Positions 23,418 to 32,177 of a stretch of 64,000 bases of DNA are shown here, piece after piece (within the stretch, counting starts at the first letter, position 1; the number at the start of each line of letters is the position of its first letter). Origin of the DNA: an uncultured Flavobacteriaceae bacterium (GTDB lineage Bacteria > Bacteroidota > Bacteroidia > Flavobacteriales > Flavobacteriaceae); the NCBI GenBank assembly GCA_947494325.1, contig CANLUS010000004.1:62001-126000 (forward strand), read 5' to 3'. Made by a program: the position numbers and the translations under genes. The notes beneath the pieces are model-generated. The model saw nothing but the letters and a program-made list of their open reading frames with translations. It did no database searches and was not told the origin of the DNA.

Positions 23418-26198
23418 GTGTACATAAACAACCTAAATCCTAAAGATTATATTATTATAAAAGGTGCGGCATTACACAACTTAAAAAACGTAGATGTTGC
23501 CATTCCAAGAAACAAATTAGTTGTTATTACAGGGCTTTCTGGCTCTGGAAAATCAAGTTTAGCCTTTGACACCTTATATGCAGAAGGACAACGTAGATAT
23601 GTCGAAAGCCTATCGTCTTACGCGCGTCAGTTCTTAGGAAAACTAAATAAACCTAAGGTAGAATACATTAAGGGAATTGCACCTGCAATTGCTATAGAAC
23701 AAAAAGTGAACAGTACAAATCCGCGTTCTACAGTAGGAACCTCAACTGAAGTTTATGATTATTTAAAATTATTGTATGCACGAATCGGTAAAACAATATC
23801 GCCAATTTCGGGCCACGAGGTCAAAAAAGATAGCGTTTCTGATGTGTTGAATTATCTAAAAACGTTCGAAACCGATACAAAATTACTCTTATTAGCACCT
23901 ATTCTTATTGATAAAGGCCGAAAGCTTGAAACATTGCTTCATGTATTAGAACAGCAAGGCTATGCCAGAATTAAGGTAAATAATAAGATCGTAAGACTAA
24001 ACGAATATACTCCCAAGAAAAATGATGACTTATTCCTGGTAGTTGATAGGATCATCATGAATCATGATGAAGATTTCTTTAATCGCTTAGCGGATTCAGT
24101 TCAGACTGCCTTTTTCGAAGGTAAAGGTGAGTGCATCATAGAGAAAGTTTCTGATCAAAGTTCGCATACGTTTAGCAATAAATTTGAGCTTGACGGAATG
24201 ACATTTCTTGAGCCGAATACTCATTTATTCAGCTTTAATAACCCCTATGGTGCATGCCCAACTTGCGAAGGGTATGGAAATATTATAGGCATTGACAAAG
24301 ATCTTGTGATTCCGAATACGACCCTATCCATATATGATAATGCGATTGCTCCTTGGAAATCTGAATCCTTTCAAGTCTACAAGGATAATTTAATTGACAA
24401 TGCATATAAATTCGATTTCCCAATTCACAAACCATATTATGAACTAACGCAGGCACAACAACAGTTACTATGGGATGGTAATTCATATTTTGAAGGACTC
24501 CATGCATTTTTTAAATTTTTGGAAGAAAAGACCTATAAAATACAATATCGGGTCATGCTATCACGATATCGTGGGAAGACCGAATGTACGGAATGTCATG
24601 GTCAGAGATTACGTCAAGAAGCTAATTATGTGAAAGTTGCGGGCAAAACTATAAGTGATTTGGTTCAATTGCCTATTGATGAAGTATTAGCTTTCTTCAA
24701 TGAATTGAGCTTATCTGAGAATGATTATAATATTGCAAAGCGCTTATTGAAAGAAATAAATAATCGTTTGTCTTTTTTATTTGATGTTGGCTTGGGATAT
24801 CTTACCTTGAATAGGACTTCAAATACTTTATCTGGTGGTGAAAGTCAGCGTATTAACCTGGCAACTTCACTAGGAAGTAGTCTTGTAGGATCGATGTATA
24901 TTTTAGATGAACCGAGTATTGGTTTACACTCTCGAGATACAGAACGTCTAATAAAAGTCTTAAAAGGACTACGAGATCTTGGAAATACTGTGATCGTTGT
25001 CGAACATGATGAAGATATCATGAGAGCGGCCGACTATATTATTGATATTGGTCCTGAGGCAGGTACTTTCGGAGGTGAGCTCGTGGCAGAAGGTAATTTT
25101 AAAAAAATAATTGAAGCGAATTCTTTAACAGCTAACTATCTTAATGGCGGTATGCAGATTGACATTCCTAAAAAGAGAAAAACTTCAAAGAATTATATAG
25201 AAATTGTAGGTGCAAGGGAACATAATTTAAAAAATATAGATGTTAAATTTCCTTTAAATACCTTGACCGTTGTGACCGGAGTTTCTGGTAGTGGTAAAAC
25301 AACACTTATTCGTAAAATTTTATACCCAGCACTTCAAAAACTGCTCTTTAACTATGGAGAGAAAGCCGGACAATTTACCGAATTAAAAGGGGCATATACT
25401 TCTGTTCAAAATATTGAATTCGTTGATCAAAATCCTATCGGTAGGTCTAGTAGATCAAATCCAGTTACCTACATAAAGGCTTATGACGATATAAGAGCAC
25501 TATTTACGCTTCAAAAATTAGCAAAAATAAGAGCGTACAAAGCCAAACACTTTTCATTTAATGTTGATGGCGGCCGTTGTGAAACATGTAAAGGAGATGG
25601 AAAGGTCGTTGTCGGAATGCAATTCATGGCCGATGTTCATTTAATTTGTGAAACATGTAACGGTAAGCGCTTTAAAAAAGAAATTTTGGAAGTTCAGTTT
25701 GAAGGGAAATCAATTGCCGATGTACTGAATTTGACAATTGATGATGCCATTGCCTTTTTTAAATTGCATAACCAAAAAAGAATTATATCAAAACTGCAAC
25801 CCTTACAGGATGTTGGATTGGGCTATGTACAACTTGGTCAGTCATCTTCTACCCTTTCGGGAGGAGAAGCACAACGTATCAAATTGGCTTCGTTTTTAGT
25901 AAAAGGTACAACAAAGGACAAAACGCTGTTTATATTTGACGAACCAACTACAGGTTTACACTTTCATGACATTAAAAAACTATTAGCATCATTTAACGCG
26001 CTATTAGATAAAGGACATTCTATTATTGTAGTGGAGCATAATATCGATTTAATTAAATGCGCCGACTATATTATTGATTTAGGTCAAGAAGGCGGTAAAA
26101 ATGGAGGTTCTCTTCTATTTGAAGGCACTCCTGAAGAATTGATGAAATCTAAAAAATCGTATACAGCCAAATATTTAAAAGAAAAGTTGGTGCACTAA
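23418..26198 (+). CDS. uvrA: Excinuclease ABC subunit A
   Basis: A 926-residue UvrA beginning at GTG 23418 (MYINNLNPKDYI). It is the damage-recognition ATPase of nucleotide excision repair. Walker A motifs are at about 39-47 (GLSGSGKSS) and 621-629 (GVSGSGKTT). ABC signatures LSGGESQR (about 471) and LSGGEAQR (about 813) are complete. Zinc-finger pairs CPTC...CTEC and CETCKGDG...CETCNGKR are present. Length is normal. Many Flavobacteriaceae have two UvrA paralogues; which one this is cannot be told from the window. Confidence 0.97.
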   Translation: MYINNLNPKDYIIIKGAALHNLKNVDVAIPRNKLVVITGLSGSGKSSLAFDTLYAEGQRRYVESLSSYARQFLGKLNKPKVEYIKGIAPAIAIEQKVNSTNPRSTVGTSTEVYDYLKLLYARIGKTISPISGHEVKKDSVSDVLNYLKTFETDTKLLLLAPILIDKGRKLETLLHVLEQQGYARIKVNNKIVRLNEYTPKKNDDLFLVVDRIIMNHDEDFFNRLADSVQTAFFEGKGECIIEKVSDQSSHTFSNKFELDGMTFLEPNTHLFSFNNPYGACPTCEGYGNIIGIDKDLVIPNTTLSIYDNAIAPWKSESFQVYKDNLIDNAYKFDFPIHKPYYELTQAQQQLLWDGNSYFEGLHAFFKFLEEKTYKIQYRVMLSRYRGKTECTECHGQRLRQEANYVKVAGKTISDLVQLPIDEVLAFFNELSLSENDYNIAKRLLKEINNRLSFLFDVGLGYLTLNRTSNTLSGGESQRINLATSLGSSLVGSMYILDEPSIGLHSRDTERLIKVLKGLRDLGNTVIVVEHDEDIMRAADYIIDIGPEAGTFGGELVAEGNFKKIIEANSLTANYLNGGMQIDIPKKRKTSKNYIEIVGAREHNLKNIDVKFPLNTLTVVTGVSGSGKTTLIRKILYPALQKLLFNYGEKAGQFTELKGAYTSVQNIEFVDQNPIGRSSRSNPVTYIKAYDDIRALFTLQKLAKIRAYKAKHFSFNVDGGRCETCKGDGKVVVGMQFMADVHLICETCNGKRFKKEILEVQFEGKSIADVLNLTIDDAIAFFKLHNQKRIISKLQPLQDVGLGYVQLGQSSSTLSGGEAQRIKLASFLVKGTTKDKTLFIFDEPTTGLHFHDIKKLLASFNALLDKGHSIIVVEHNIDLIKCADYIIDLGQEGGKNGGSLLFEGTPEELMKSKKSYTAKYLKEKLVH

Positions 26199-26200
26199 AA

Positions 26201-26225
26201 AAACCGAAGTAAAACTTCGGTTTAT
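26201..26225. terminator. Terminator after uvrA
   Basis: AAACCGAAG, loop TAAAA, CTTCGGTTT, flanked by A and T/A-rich tracts, between the convergent ends of uvrA and the TPR gene. Confidence 0.85.
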
Positions 26226-26248
26226 ATTCTAATTTAAAAAGGACTAAT

Positions 26249-26947
26249 TTACTTTTTCTCCTCTGCAGTTTTACCATCAATTATTGATTGCAAATTCTCT
26301 TTGGCAAATACAAAATCTGATTGGAGCGCAATGGCTTGTTCAAAACTAACTTTCGCCGAGGCATTATCTTTCATTGCAAACTGGATCAACCCTTTGAGAT
26401 TCGCTATGGCCGCTTTTAAAGCAACTTGTTGATTATGGTTTTTATTTATTGCATAGGTTACCTTAATCTTTCCTGTATCATTTAAACTTTCGGCTTTTTT
26501 GACAGCCATTAAAGCTTCTTTGTTTTTCTTAGTACCAAAATAAAGATTTGCTAGTTTGTAAGCATGGTAATTATTATTGGATTTCGCCGTTAACTTCGCA
26601 TATGATTGCGCAGCTTTGTCGATAGCACCAATACTCTCTAAAGAAATAGCTTGCATCTCTAAAATTTCAAGTTTGTTGCCATCTCTGCTGAGCACATCAG
26701 TACAAACCATGAAACAAGAAGTATATTTTCTGCTATTAAAGTAAACGTATGCTAAACTATCTTTATACGTACTGTTCGCACCTTCTTTGGCAATAATTGT
26801 ATATAAACTATTCGTAGCAATCGTATTATCACCATACGCCAACGCTTGTTTCATTATCATTTTATCAAGTGACGTGTCTTGTTGCTCTTGAGCATAAAAA
26901 CTCATAAATGCCATTAATGCACCTAGTGTAATGTAATATTTTCTCAT
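26249..26947 (-). CDS. Secreted tetratricopeptide-repeat protein
   Basis: From ATG 26947 (MRKYYITLGALMAFMSFYAQ) the protein has 232 residues; the longer frame would need a TTG three codons upstream. After the signal peptide come about four to five TPR-like helical pairs, for example AAQSYAKLTAKSNNNYHAYK, LANLYFGTKKNKEALMAVKK and ASAKVSFEQAIALQSDFVFA. Such periplasmic TPR proteins mediate protein-protein contacts; the partner is unknown. It stands alone between uvrA and the tRNA gene. Confidence 0.85.
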   Translation of the reverse strand: MRKYYITLGALMAFMSFYAQEQQDTSLDKMIMKQALAYGDNTIATNSLYTIIAKEGANSTYKDSLAYVYFNSRKYTSCFMVCTDVLSRDGNKLEILEMQAISLESIGAIDKAAQSYAKLTAKSNNNYHAYKLANLYFGTKKNKEALMAVKKAESLNDTGKIKVTYAINKNHNQQVALKAAIANLKGLIQFAMKDNASAKVSFEQAIALQSDFVFAKENLQSIIDGKTAEEKK

Positions 26948-27034
26948 GAAGTTCAATTTTTATTGTGGATGCAAATGTATTTAAATAATTGAAAACTAAA
27001 ACTTAAAGTTTTAATAAAATACAAAGACACAAAA

Positions 27035-27060
27035 AAAGCCTTTCATTTCTGAAAGGCTTT
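27035..27060 (-). terminator. Terminator of the tRNA-His transcript
   Basis: Read on the minus strand, AAAGCCTTTC, a six-base loop, GAAAGGCTTT and then a T run (27031-27037 as A on the plus strand) form a perfect terminator just downstream of the tRNA gene. Confidence 0.9.
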
Positions 27061-27068
27061 GTCTTTTG

Positions 27069-27143
27069 GGTGGAAGATGGGGCTCGAACCCACGACCCTC
27101 GGTACCACAAACCGATGCTCTAACCAACTGAGCTACAACCACC
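27069..27143 (-). tRNA. tRNA-His (GTG anticodon) with two acceptor-stem U-U mismatches
   Basis: A full cloverleaf is visible on the minus strand: D arm GCTC/GAGC, anticodon stem TCGGT/ACCGA with loop TTGTGGT (anticodon GTG, 27108-27106), T arm GTGGG TTCGAGC CCCAT. The extra G at position -1 (27143) faces C73, the histidine identity feature. The acceptor stem GTGGTTG pairs with CTTCCAC except at two adjacent positions, which are U opposite U. CCA is not encoded. Its own promoter and terminator flank it. Confidence 0.93.
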
Positions 27144-27160
27144 ATATTAAGTTGCGGGTG

Positions 27161-27190
27161 CAAATATACTCTATTTGCATATTTGAACAA
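27161..27190 (-). promoter_or_regulatory. Promoter of tRNA-His
   Basis: On the minus strand TTG (27190-27188) and TATATTTG (27168-27161) are separated by exactly 19 bp, an ideal flavobacterial promoter. The mature tRNA begins 18 bp downstream of the -7 box. Confidence 0.85.
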
Positions 27191-27310
27191 ATAAAAAAAT
27201 AAAAAATTCTTGTTTTAATCAGCCTGTTTTAACGGATTGCTAATTTTAATCATAGTACTTTTGCCAGCGAATTAGGTATTGTCTTAAATCAATATCAGAA
27301 GTTATACTCT

Positions 27311-28561
27311 ATGAAACGCATTACACATCTCCTATATGACCATTTAGTTTCCATTGGACTAACAGAGAACACGGCAAAATATTTGAACATGATTTCATTG
27401 TTATTGCTGTTATTGCTACTTCTTTTTGTGATAGATTTCATTACTAGGAAATTACTACGTGCCGTTTTTAGTCGATTGGCACATCGATCAAAAACGAATT
27501 TTGACGATATTTTAATTACAAATAAGGCTCCAAGAAACATTGCACATATTATCCCCTTACTTATTGCCTTAGAATTTGTTCCCATTGTATTTTCAGATTT
27601 TGAATACACCGAAAACATCATTGAAAAAATACTACAAGTATTCGGAATTGTGTTGACGCTTTGGATTGTTAGAAGCGTGTTAAATACCTTAAAGGATTAT
27701 TTTAAAACCTTACCAAGTTTAAAAGACAAGCCAATTGATAGTTATATTCAGGTCTTTATGATTTTCGCCTGGATTGCTGGAGTTATGGGCGCTTTTGCAA
27801 TTGTAACGAACACTTCAATCTGGAAGTTTTTCACAGCACTTGGGGCCGCTTCGGCAGTCATAATTCTGATTTTTAAAGATACCATTCTTGGGTTTGTAGC
27901 GAGCATACAGGTATCAATTAACGATATGGTACGTATCGGTGATTGGATTACTTTCGAGAAATATGGGGCCGATGGAGATGTTATCGAAATTAATTTAGCA
28001 ACTGTAAAAGTTCAAAATTTCGATAAAACAATAACCACTATACCCACCTATGCTTTGATATCAGATTCTTTTAAGAACTGGCGTGGAATGACAAACTCGC
28101 AAGGTAGACGCATTAAAAGGGCCATTCATATTAAAATTGATAGTATTAAATATTTATCGGATACAGATGTCAAACAATTAAAAAAGATTCAGCTAATTTC
28201 TGATTATCTTGAATCGAGTCAAGAAAAAATTAAGGCTTTTAACCATGAACATAATTTTGACAAAACTGTTTTATTAAATGGAAGAAATCTAACGAATATA
28301 GGTGTTTTTAGAAAGTACGCAGAGACTTATATTCAACAACATTCAGCAATCAATAAAGAAATGATGATTATGGTTCGCCAACTAGCGCCAACAACACAAG
28401 GCGTGCCAATCGAAATCTATGCCTTTAGTGCAGATAAGCGCTGGGCAAATTATGAATACATTATGGCTGATATTTTTGATCACTTTTTAGCGGCAGTATC
28501 GTATTTTGAGTTGGAAATCTTTGAACTTCCGAACAGTACAAGTTTTAAAAATAAATTGTAA
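27311..28561 (+). CDS. Mechanosensitive ion channel, MscS family (YbdG-like)
   Basis: A 416-residue channel protein. Four N-terminal membrane helices (first about 29-47, LLLLLLLLFVIDFI) lead to the pore helix FFTALGAASAVIILIFKDTI and the conserved GFVASIQVSINDMVRIGDWI, then the beta domain (VIEINLATVKVQNFDKTITT) and a cytoplasmic alpha/beta domain. It releases solutes under osmotic downshock. The segment GADGDVIEIN and the longer C-terminal domain point to the YbdG/MscM branch. A promoter TTG (27237-27239) with TACTTTTG (27256-27263) lies upstream. Confidence 0.92.
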   Translation: MKRITHLLYDHLVSIGLTENTAKYLNMISLLLLLLLLLFVIDFITRKLLRAVFSRLAHRSKTNFDDILITNKAPRNIAHIIPLLIALEFVPIVFSDFEYTENIIEKILQVFGIVLTLWIVRSVLNTLKDYFKTLPSLKDKPIDSYIQVFMIFAWIAGVMGAFAIVTNTSIWKFFTALGAASAVIILIFKDTILGFVASIQVSINDMVRIGDWITFEKYGADGDVIEINLATVKVQNFDKTITTIPTYALISDSFKNWRGMTNSQGRRIKRAIHIKIDSIKYLSDTDVKQLKKIQLISDYLESSQEKIKAFNHEHNFDKTVLLNGRNLTNIGVFRKYAETYIQQHSAINKEMMIMVRQLAPTTQGVPIEIYAFSADKRWANYEYIMADIFDHFLAAVSYFELEIFELPNSTSFKNKL

Positions 28562-28618
28562 CCTACAGCTCGATAATCACTACATACTAGGAGTACCTAG
28601 TTTTAAGAATATCTTTTT

Positions 28619-29560
28619 ATGTACCGCTTATGTAACATATGTTTTTTATTAGTGATTTTTGTTAGTTGTCAGAACCAAGACCTAACAATCAAGGATCCTA
28701 TTGAAGAAGGTCATTTAAAATACTTTGGATTTACACTTATTAATACTTTTTGGGATGATCCTCTAGATTCTGATACTAAAACCAATTATTTAGATGAAGT
28801 TGCCGCATTTACTAATATTGCCGATTTGTTGGTGGTGCAACCCTCAGATAAAATTATAGATAGATTATCTTTTATGCAGGCCAATAAGGTAAAAGCAATT
28901 CTACATGTTAATGAATTGTTTTTTGAAAATGTTGGAATTGGTGGCCCTAGTGGATTGAAATATAGTTTACGAACTGATTATAAAGAACGATGGGATACCT
29001 TTGTTATGACGAACGATTTGAATAGCATAAAATCAACCATTGGAGTTTTCTATCTAGGTGAAGAGCCTACATGGAATGGTATTTCTTTTGCTGAATTAAA
29101 AGCAGCTTCTGATTATATCAAATCATCAATATCAGATATTCCAATAATGTTGGTAGAGGCTTACACCGCCGTGAACCAATTAAAAGTTCCAAGTTCTATA
29201 GATTGGATTGGTTTTGATCACTACTTCATAAAAGATCCTAAAAATAATCCTGCTTTTTTAAACGAACTATCTATTATAAAATCCAAGTTATCAACTGAAA
29301 ATCAACATATAGTTCTAATCATGGATTCACATTTTATAGAAGAAGGACATGGATATTTTGGAGGAATCAATAAAAATGAAATGGGAATTGTTGCCAATAG
29401 CTATTACGAATTGGCGCTGAGTGAACCAAAAGTTGTTGCACTAATCGGGTATACCTGGCCTGGGGGTTTTGACACCCCTACTATGCTCGGTGCACGGCAA
29501 TTTCCGCAACATATAAAAGATGAATATAGGAGAATAGGTAAAGAAATTACGAAGAAATAA
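28619..29560 (+). CDS. Lipoprotein with a probable glycoside-hydrolase-like TIM barrel
   Basis: A 313-residue protein with a lipoprotein signal (LLVIFVSCQ, lipidated C17). The body alternates strands and helices in the manner of a TIM barrel: YFGFTLINTFWDD, AILHVNELFFENV, GVFYLGEEPTWNG, IPIMLVEAYTAV, IDWIGFDHYF, HIVLIMDSHF and VVALIGYTWPGGF. The glutamates in FYLGEEP and LVEAY are at strand ends where catalytic acids of glycoside hydrolases lie. I do not recognise a numbered family. It stands alone, so the substrate is unknown. Confidence 0.75.
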   Translation: MYRLCNICFLLVIFVSCQNQDLTIKDPIEEGHLKYFGFTLINTFWDDPLDSDTKTNYLDEVAAFTNIADLLVVQPSDKIIDRLSFMQANKVKAILHVNELFFENVGIGGPSGLKYSLRTDYKERWDTFVMTNDLNSIKSTIGVFYLGEEPTWNGISFAELKAASDYIKSSISDIPIMLVEAYTAVNQLKVPSSIDWIGFDHYFIKDPKNNPAFLNELSIIKSKLSTENQHIVLIMDSHFIEEGHGYFGGINKNEMGIVANSYYELALSEPKVVALIGYTWPGGFDTPTMLGARQFPQHIKDEYRRIGKEITKK

Positions 29561-29561
29561 A

Positions 29562-29762
29562 TTAGTATTTAATGTACATCCCGAAGCAGTCATAATAAAT
29601 ATTTATAACCTCATTGGTTTGAAATATTTCAGGACTTATCTCATATAAAGGCATGAAAATAAAAAGTAATGCAACTCCCAAAACAAATATTTTCATTTTT
29701 AATGAGAATTCTTTTTGCGAATTTACGCTTTCAAAATCTAATTGACTACAATTGATTTTCAT
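29562..29762 (-). CDS. Possible small membrane protein downstream of bshB1
   Basis: A 66-codon minus-strand frame begins 8 bp behind the bshB1 stop codon. It contains one good membrane helix (KIFVLGVALLFIFMPLYEI) followed by a short outer tail with SPEIFQTNEVINIYYDCFGM. The tight spacing behind bshB1 and the clear helix favour a real gene, and translation could also start at the internal ATG before KIFVLG. It matches no family I recognise, and chance cannot be excluded. Confidence 0.45.
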   Translation of the reverse strand: MKINCSQLDFESVNSQKEFSLKMKIFVLGVALLFIFMPLYEISPEIFQTNEVINIYYDCFGMYIKY

Positions 29763-29770
29763 CCTAAAAC

Positions 29771-30487
29771 TTATCTTAGTTTACCCAAATTATCTACGGC
29801 TACAAATCGTTCAGCCGTAAAGCCTTCACCTGCCTCTGCTCCTATCAATCTACCCAAATCTTGTGCTCGATAACGAATACTATCCAAAAAGTTCTTACTG
29901 GTAATTGGTGAAACAGGCTCTTTATTGTTAGGATCATAAAACTGAGAGCCATACGCCTGAACGGCCTCCATTTTTTTCTCAACGAATCCAGATACATCAA
30001 CTACAAAATCAGGTGTCAAGTTTTTCCACTGAATATAATGGTATACTTGCTTTGGTCTCCACTCCTTTTGTTCTTCACCATTCAAAACCGTTGATATTCT
30101 CCTTAAGCCCGATAAAAAACAAGCATCTCTAGCTAATTTACTACCCTTGCCGTGATCAATATGCCTATCATCAATAGCATTACACAATACAATATCAGGT
30201 TGGTATTTTCGAATCATTTTAATGACTTCTAGCTGATGTTGTTTATCGTTTACAAAAAAACCATCGTCGAAAGCCAAGTTCTCTCTGATTGTTAATCCTA
30301 ATATCTTGGCGGCAGCGGCGGCTTCTTGATCACGAATTTCTGCCGATCCTCTTGTTCCTAATTCCCCTCTAGTTAAATCTAAAACACCAACTTTCTTACC
30401 TAAAGAAATTTCTTTGGCAATTGTGGCTGCACAACCCAATTCTATATCATCTGGATGTGCTCCAATCGCGAGTATATCTAATTTCAT
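29771..30487 (-). CDS. bshB1: Bacillithiol biosynthesis deacetylase BshB1
   Basis: From ATG 30487 (MKLDILAIGAHPDD) the protein has 238 residues; the longer frame starts at a TTG three codons upstream. It is a LmbE-type zinc deacetylase with AHPDDIELG as the metal motif and later ligand DRHIDHGKGS. BshB1 removes acetyl from N-acetylglucosaminyl malate in bacillithiol synthesis. The segments DLTRGELGTRGSAEIR and AFDDGFF are typical of the subfamily. It is divergent from the MarR gene. Confidence 0.94.
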   Translation of the reverse strand: MKLDILAIGAHPDDIELGCAATIAKEISLGKKVGVLDLTRGELGTRGSAEIRDQEAAAAAKILGLTIRENLAFDDGFFVNDKQHQLEVIKMIRKYQPDIVLCNAIDDRHIDHGKGSKLARDACFLSGLRRISTVLNGEEQKEWRPKQVYHYIQWKNLTPDFVVDVSGFVEKKMEAVQAYGSQFYDPNNKEPVSPITSKNFLDSIRYRAQDLGRLIGAEAGEGFTAERFVAVDNLGKLR

Positions 30488-30539
30488 ATTGTTCAAATAT
30501 TAGTCAAATATACTACAAGTATTTTTTTAACAAAATTTT

Positions 30540-30563
30540 AATTAGTTGCATATGCAACTAATT
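30540..30563. promoter_or_regulatory. Perfect 24-bp palindrome, probable MarR operator
   Basis: Half-site AATTAGTTGCAT is followed directly by its exact complement (ATGCAACTAATT), 24 bp without a mismatch. It lies between bshB1 (-) and the marR gene (+), 12 bp upstream of a -7 box TAAATTTG (30576-30583). MarR proteins bind such palindromes; binding by this one is inferred from position. Confidence 0.8.
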
Positions 30564-30587
30564 GCGTTCTATGCTTAAATTTGTACC

Positions 30588-31052
30588 ATGAAATTAAAAA
30601 AGACAACGGTTGATTTTGAAACATCTATCGCTCCTTGGTTAGGAAAAACAATGAAAATTGTAGACTACTATATACAGGAGCTAATGATTGACCATAATTT
30701 AGATCTAACTAAAGAACAAATGATTGTCTTAAAACGTCTTCATGATAAAGACGGTATACCCCAAAACGAATTGGCTTTTTTAACGCTTCGTAATAAGTCT
30801 TCCCTGACCCGTTTGTTGGTGAAAATGGAAAAAAAGGGGTATATTTTAAGAACACAAGATCAACTAGACAAACGTGTAAACAAAGTCTTTTTAACAGAAA
30901 AAGGTCGAGAAACCTATATACAGACAAGACCGGTAATTACGCAACTTATCGACACTATGGAAACAAACATTTCAGAAATCGAAAAGCAACAAATGATTAC
31001 CCTTTTGCAAAAAATACAGTTCAATTTCACATCAATAAAACCAACTCTTTAA
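30588..31052 (+). CDS. MarR-family transcriptional regulator
   Basis: A 154-residue winged-helix regulator. The helix-turn-helix and wing are visible: IPQNELAFLTLRNKSSLTRL followed by VKMEKKGYILRTQDQLDKRV. It stands at the head of an efflux operon, 10 bp before the membrane-fusion protein gene, and a 24-bp palindrome covers its promoter region. It probably represses itself and the pump until a ligand binds. The -7 box ends only 4 bp before the ATG, which suggests a leaderless or nearly leaderless transcript. Confidence 0.92.
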   Translation: MKLKKTTVDFETSIAPWLGKTMKIVDYYIQELMIDHNLDLTKEQMIVLKRLHDKDGIPQNELAFLTLRNKSSLTRLLVKMEKKGYILRTQDQLDKRVNKVFLTEKGRETYIQTRPVITQLIDTMETNISEIEKQQMITLLQKIQFNFTSIKPTL

Positions 31053-31062
31053 TTATACTCGA

Positions 31063-32172
31063 ATGAGAAAAATAATTCTTTCAATAGTAGGTATCGCATT
31101 AGTATTGGGAGCTTTCGCTTTAGGTAACATGTTTGTTGCTAATAAAAAGAAACCCAAACCTACCTTCAATAAAATAGTGAAAACGGTATTTGTAGATACT
31201 GTTAAAAATAAAGAGATTCCAATCATTATAACAGCCAGCGGTAATTTGACCGCCAAAAATAAGATTGAATTATTTTCGGAAGTACAAGGGGTTTTAAAAA
31301 TAACTAATAAAGATTTCAAATCAGGGACTACATATAGAAGAGGAGAAACATTATTAAGTATTAATAGTGACGAATTCTATGCTAGTTTAAAATCGCAAAA
31401 AAGTAGTTTATATAATTTAATTACTTCCATTATGCCCGACATCCGTTTAGACTATCCTAACGAATTTAATAAATGGCAGCATTATCTTCAGAATTTTGAT
31501 TTGAATAAAGTAACACCTAAACTCCCAGAATTTTCTACTGATAAAGAAAAGTATTTTATTTCTGGCAGAGGAATTACCACTAGCTACTATAGCATAAAAA
31601 ATTTAGAAGTAAAACTAGGAAAATATAGCATCAAGGCCCCATACAGTGGTATTTTAACAGAAGCTCTTGTAACACCAGGAAGTCTTGTAAGAGTTGGTCA
31701 AAAACTTGGTGAGTTTATTGATCCTTCTGTTTATGAAATGGAAGTAGCTATTAGCGCTGCATATAGCAATCTTTTAAAGGTTGGAAACACCGTATCATTA
31801 TCAAATTTAGAGCGTACCAAGACGTATAAGGGCAAAGTTATTAGGGTTAATGGTAAGATTGATCAAACTTCACAAACAATTAAAGCATATATCCAGGTCA
31901 TTGATAAAGACCTCAAAGAGGGTTCGTATTTGGAAGCGGATCTAACGGCTAAATCAGAACAAGATGCCTATGAGATTTCTCGAAAACTACTCGTTGATAA
32001 TAAAAGTGTCTACGTAGTTAATGACACCGTTTTAAAGTTAATGGATGTGAATCCCGTTTATTTTAATGCGGAAACTGTTGTAATTAAAGGAATCCCTAAT
32101 AATACTATCCTTGTTTCCAAAGTTGTGCCAGGTGCTTATAATGGTATGCTAGTAAAAATCAATAAAAAGTAA
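31063..32172 (+). CDS. RND efflux membrane-fusion (periplasmic adaptor) protein
   Basis: A 369-residue HlyD/AcrA-type adaptor. An N-terminal membrane anchor (IILSIVGIALVLGAFALG) is followed by the barrel-sandwich half GNLTAKNKIELFSEVQGVLK, an alpha hairpin with little length, the second lipoyl half YSIKAPYSGILTEALVTPGS, and the beta-barrel domain. It joins the inner-membrane RND pump to the TolC-type channel. It lies 10 bp after marR and 5 bp before the pump gene, in one operon. Confidence 0.93.
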   Translation: MRKIILSIVGIALVLGAFALGNMFVANKKKPKPTFNKIVKTVFVDTVKNKEIPIIITASGNLTAKNKIELFSEVQGVLKITNKDFKSGTTYRRGETLLSINSDEFYASLKSQKSSLYNLITSIMPDIRLDYPNEFNKWQHYLQNFDLNKVTPKLPEFSTDKEKYFISGRGITTSYYSIKNLEVKLGKYSIKAPYSGILTEALVTPGSLVRVGQKLGEFIDPSVYEMEVAISAAYSNLLKVGNTVSLSNLERTKTYKGKVIRVNGKIDQTSQTIKAYIQVIDKDLKEGSYLEADLTAKSEQDAYEISRKLLVDNKSVYVVNDTVLKLMDVNPVYFNAETVVIKGIPNNTILVSKVVPGAYNGMLVKINKK

Positions 32173-32177
32173 CAGCT

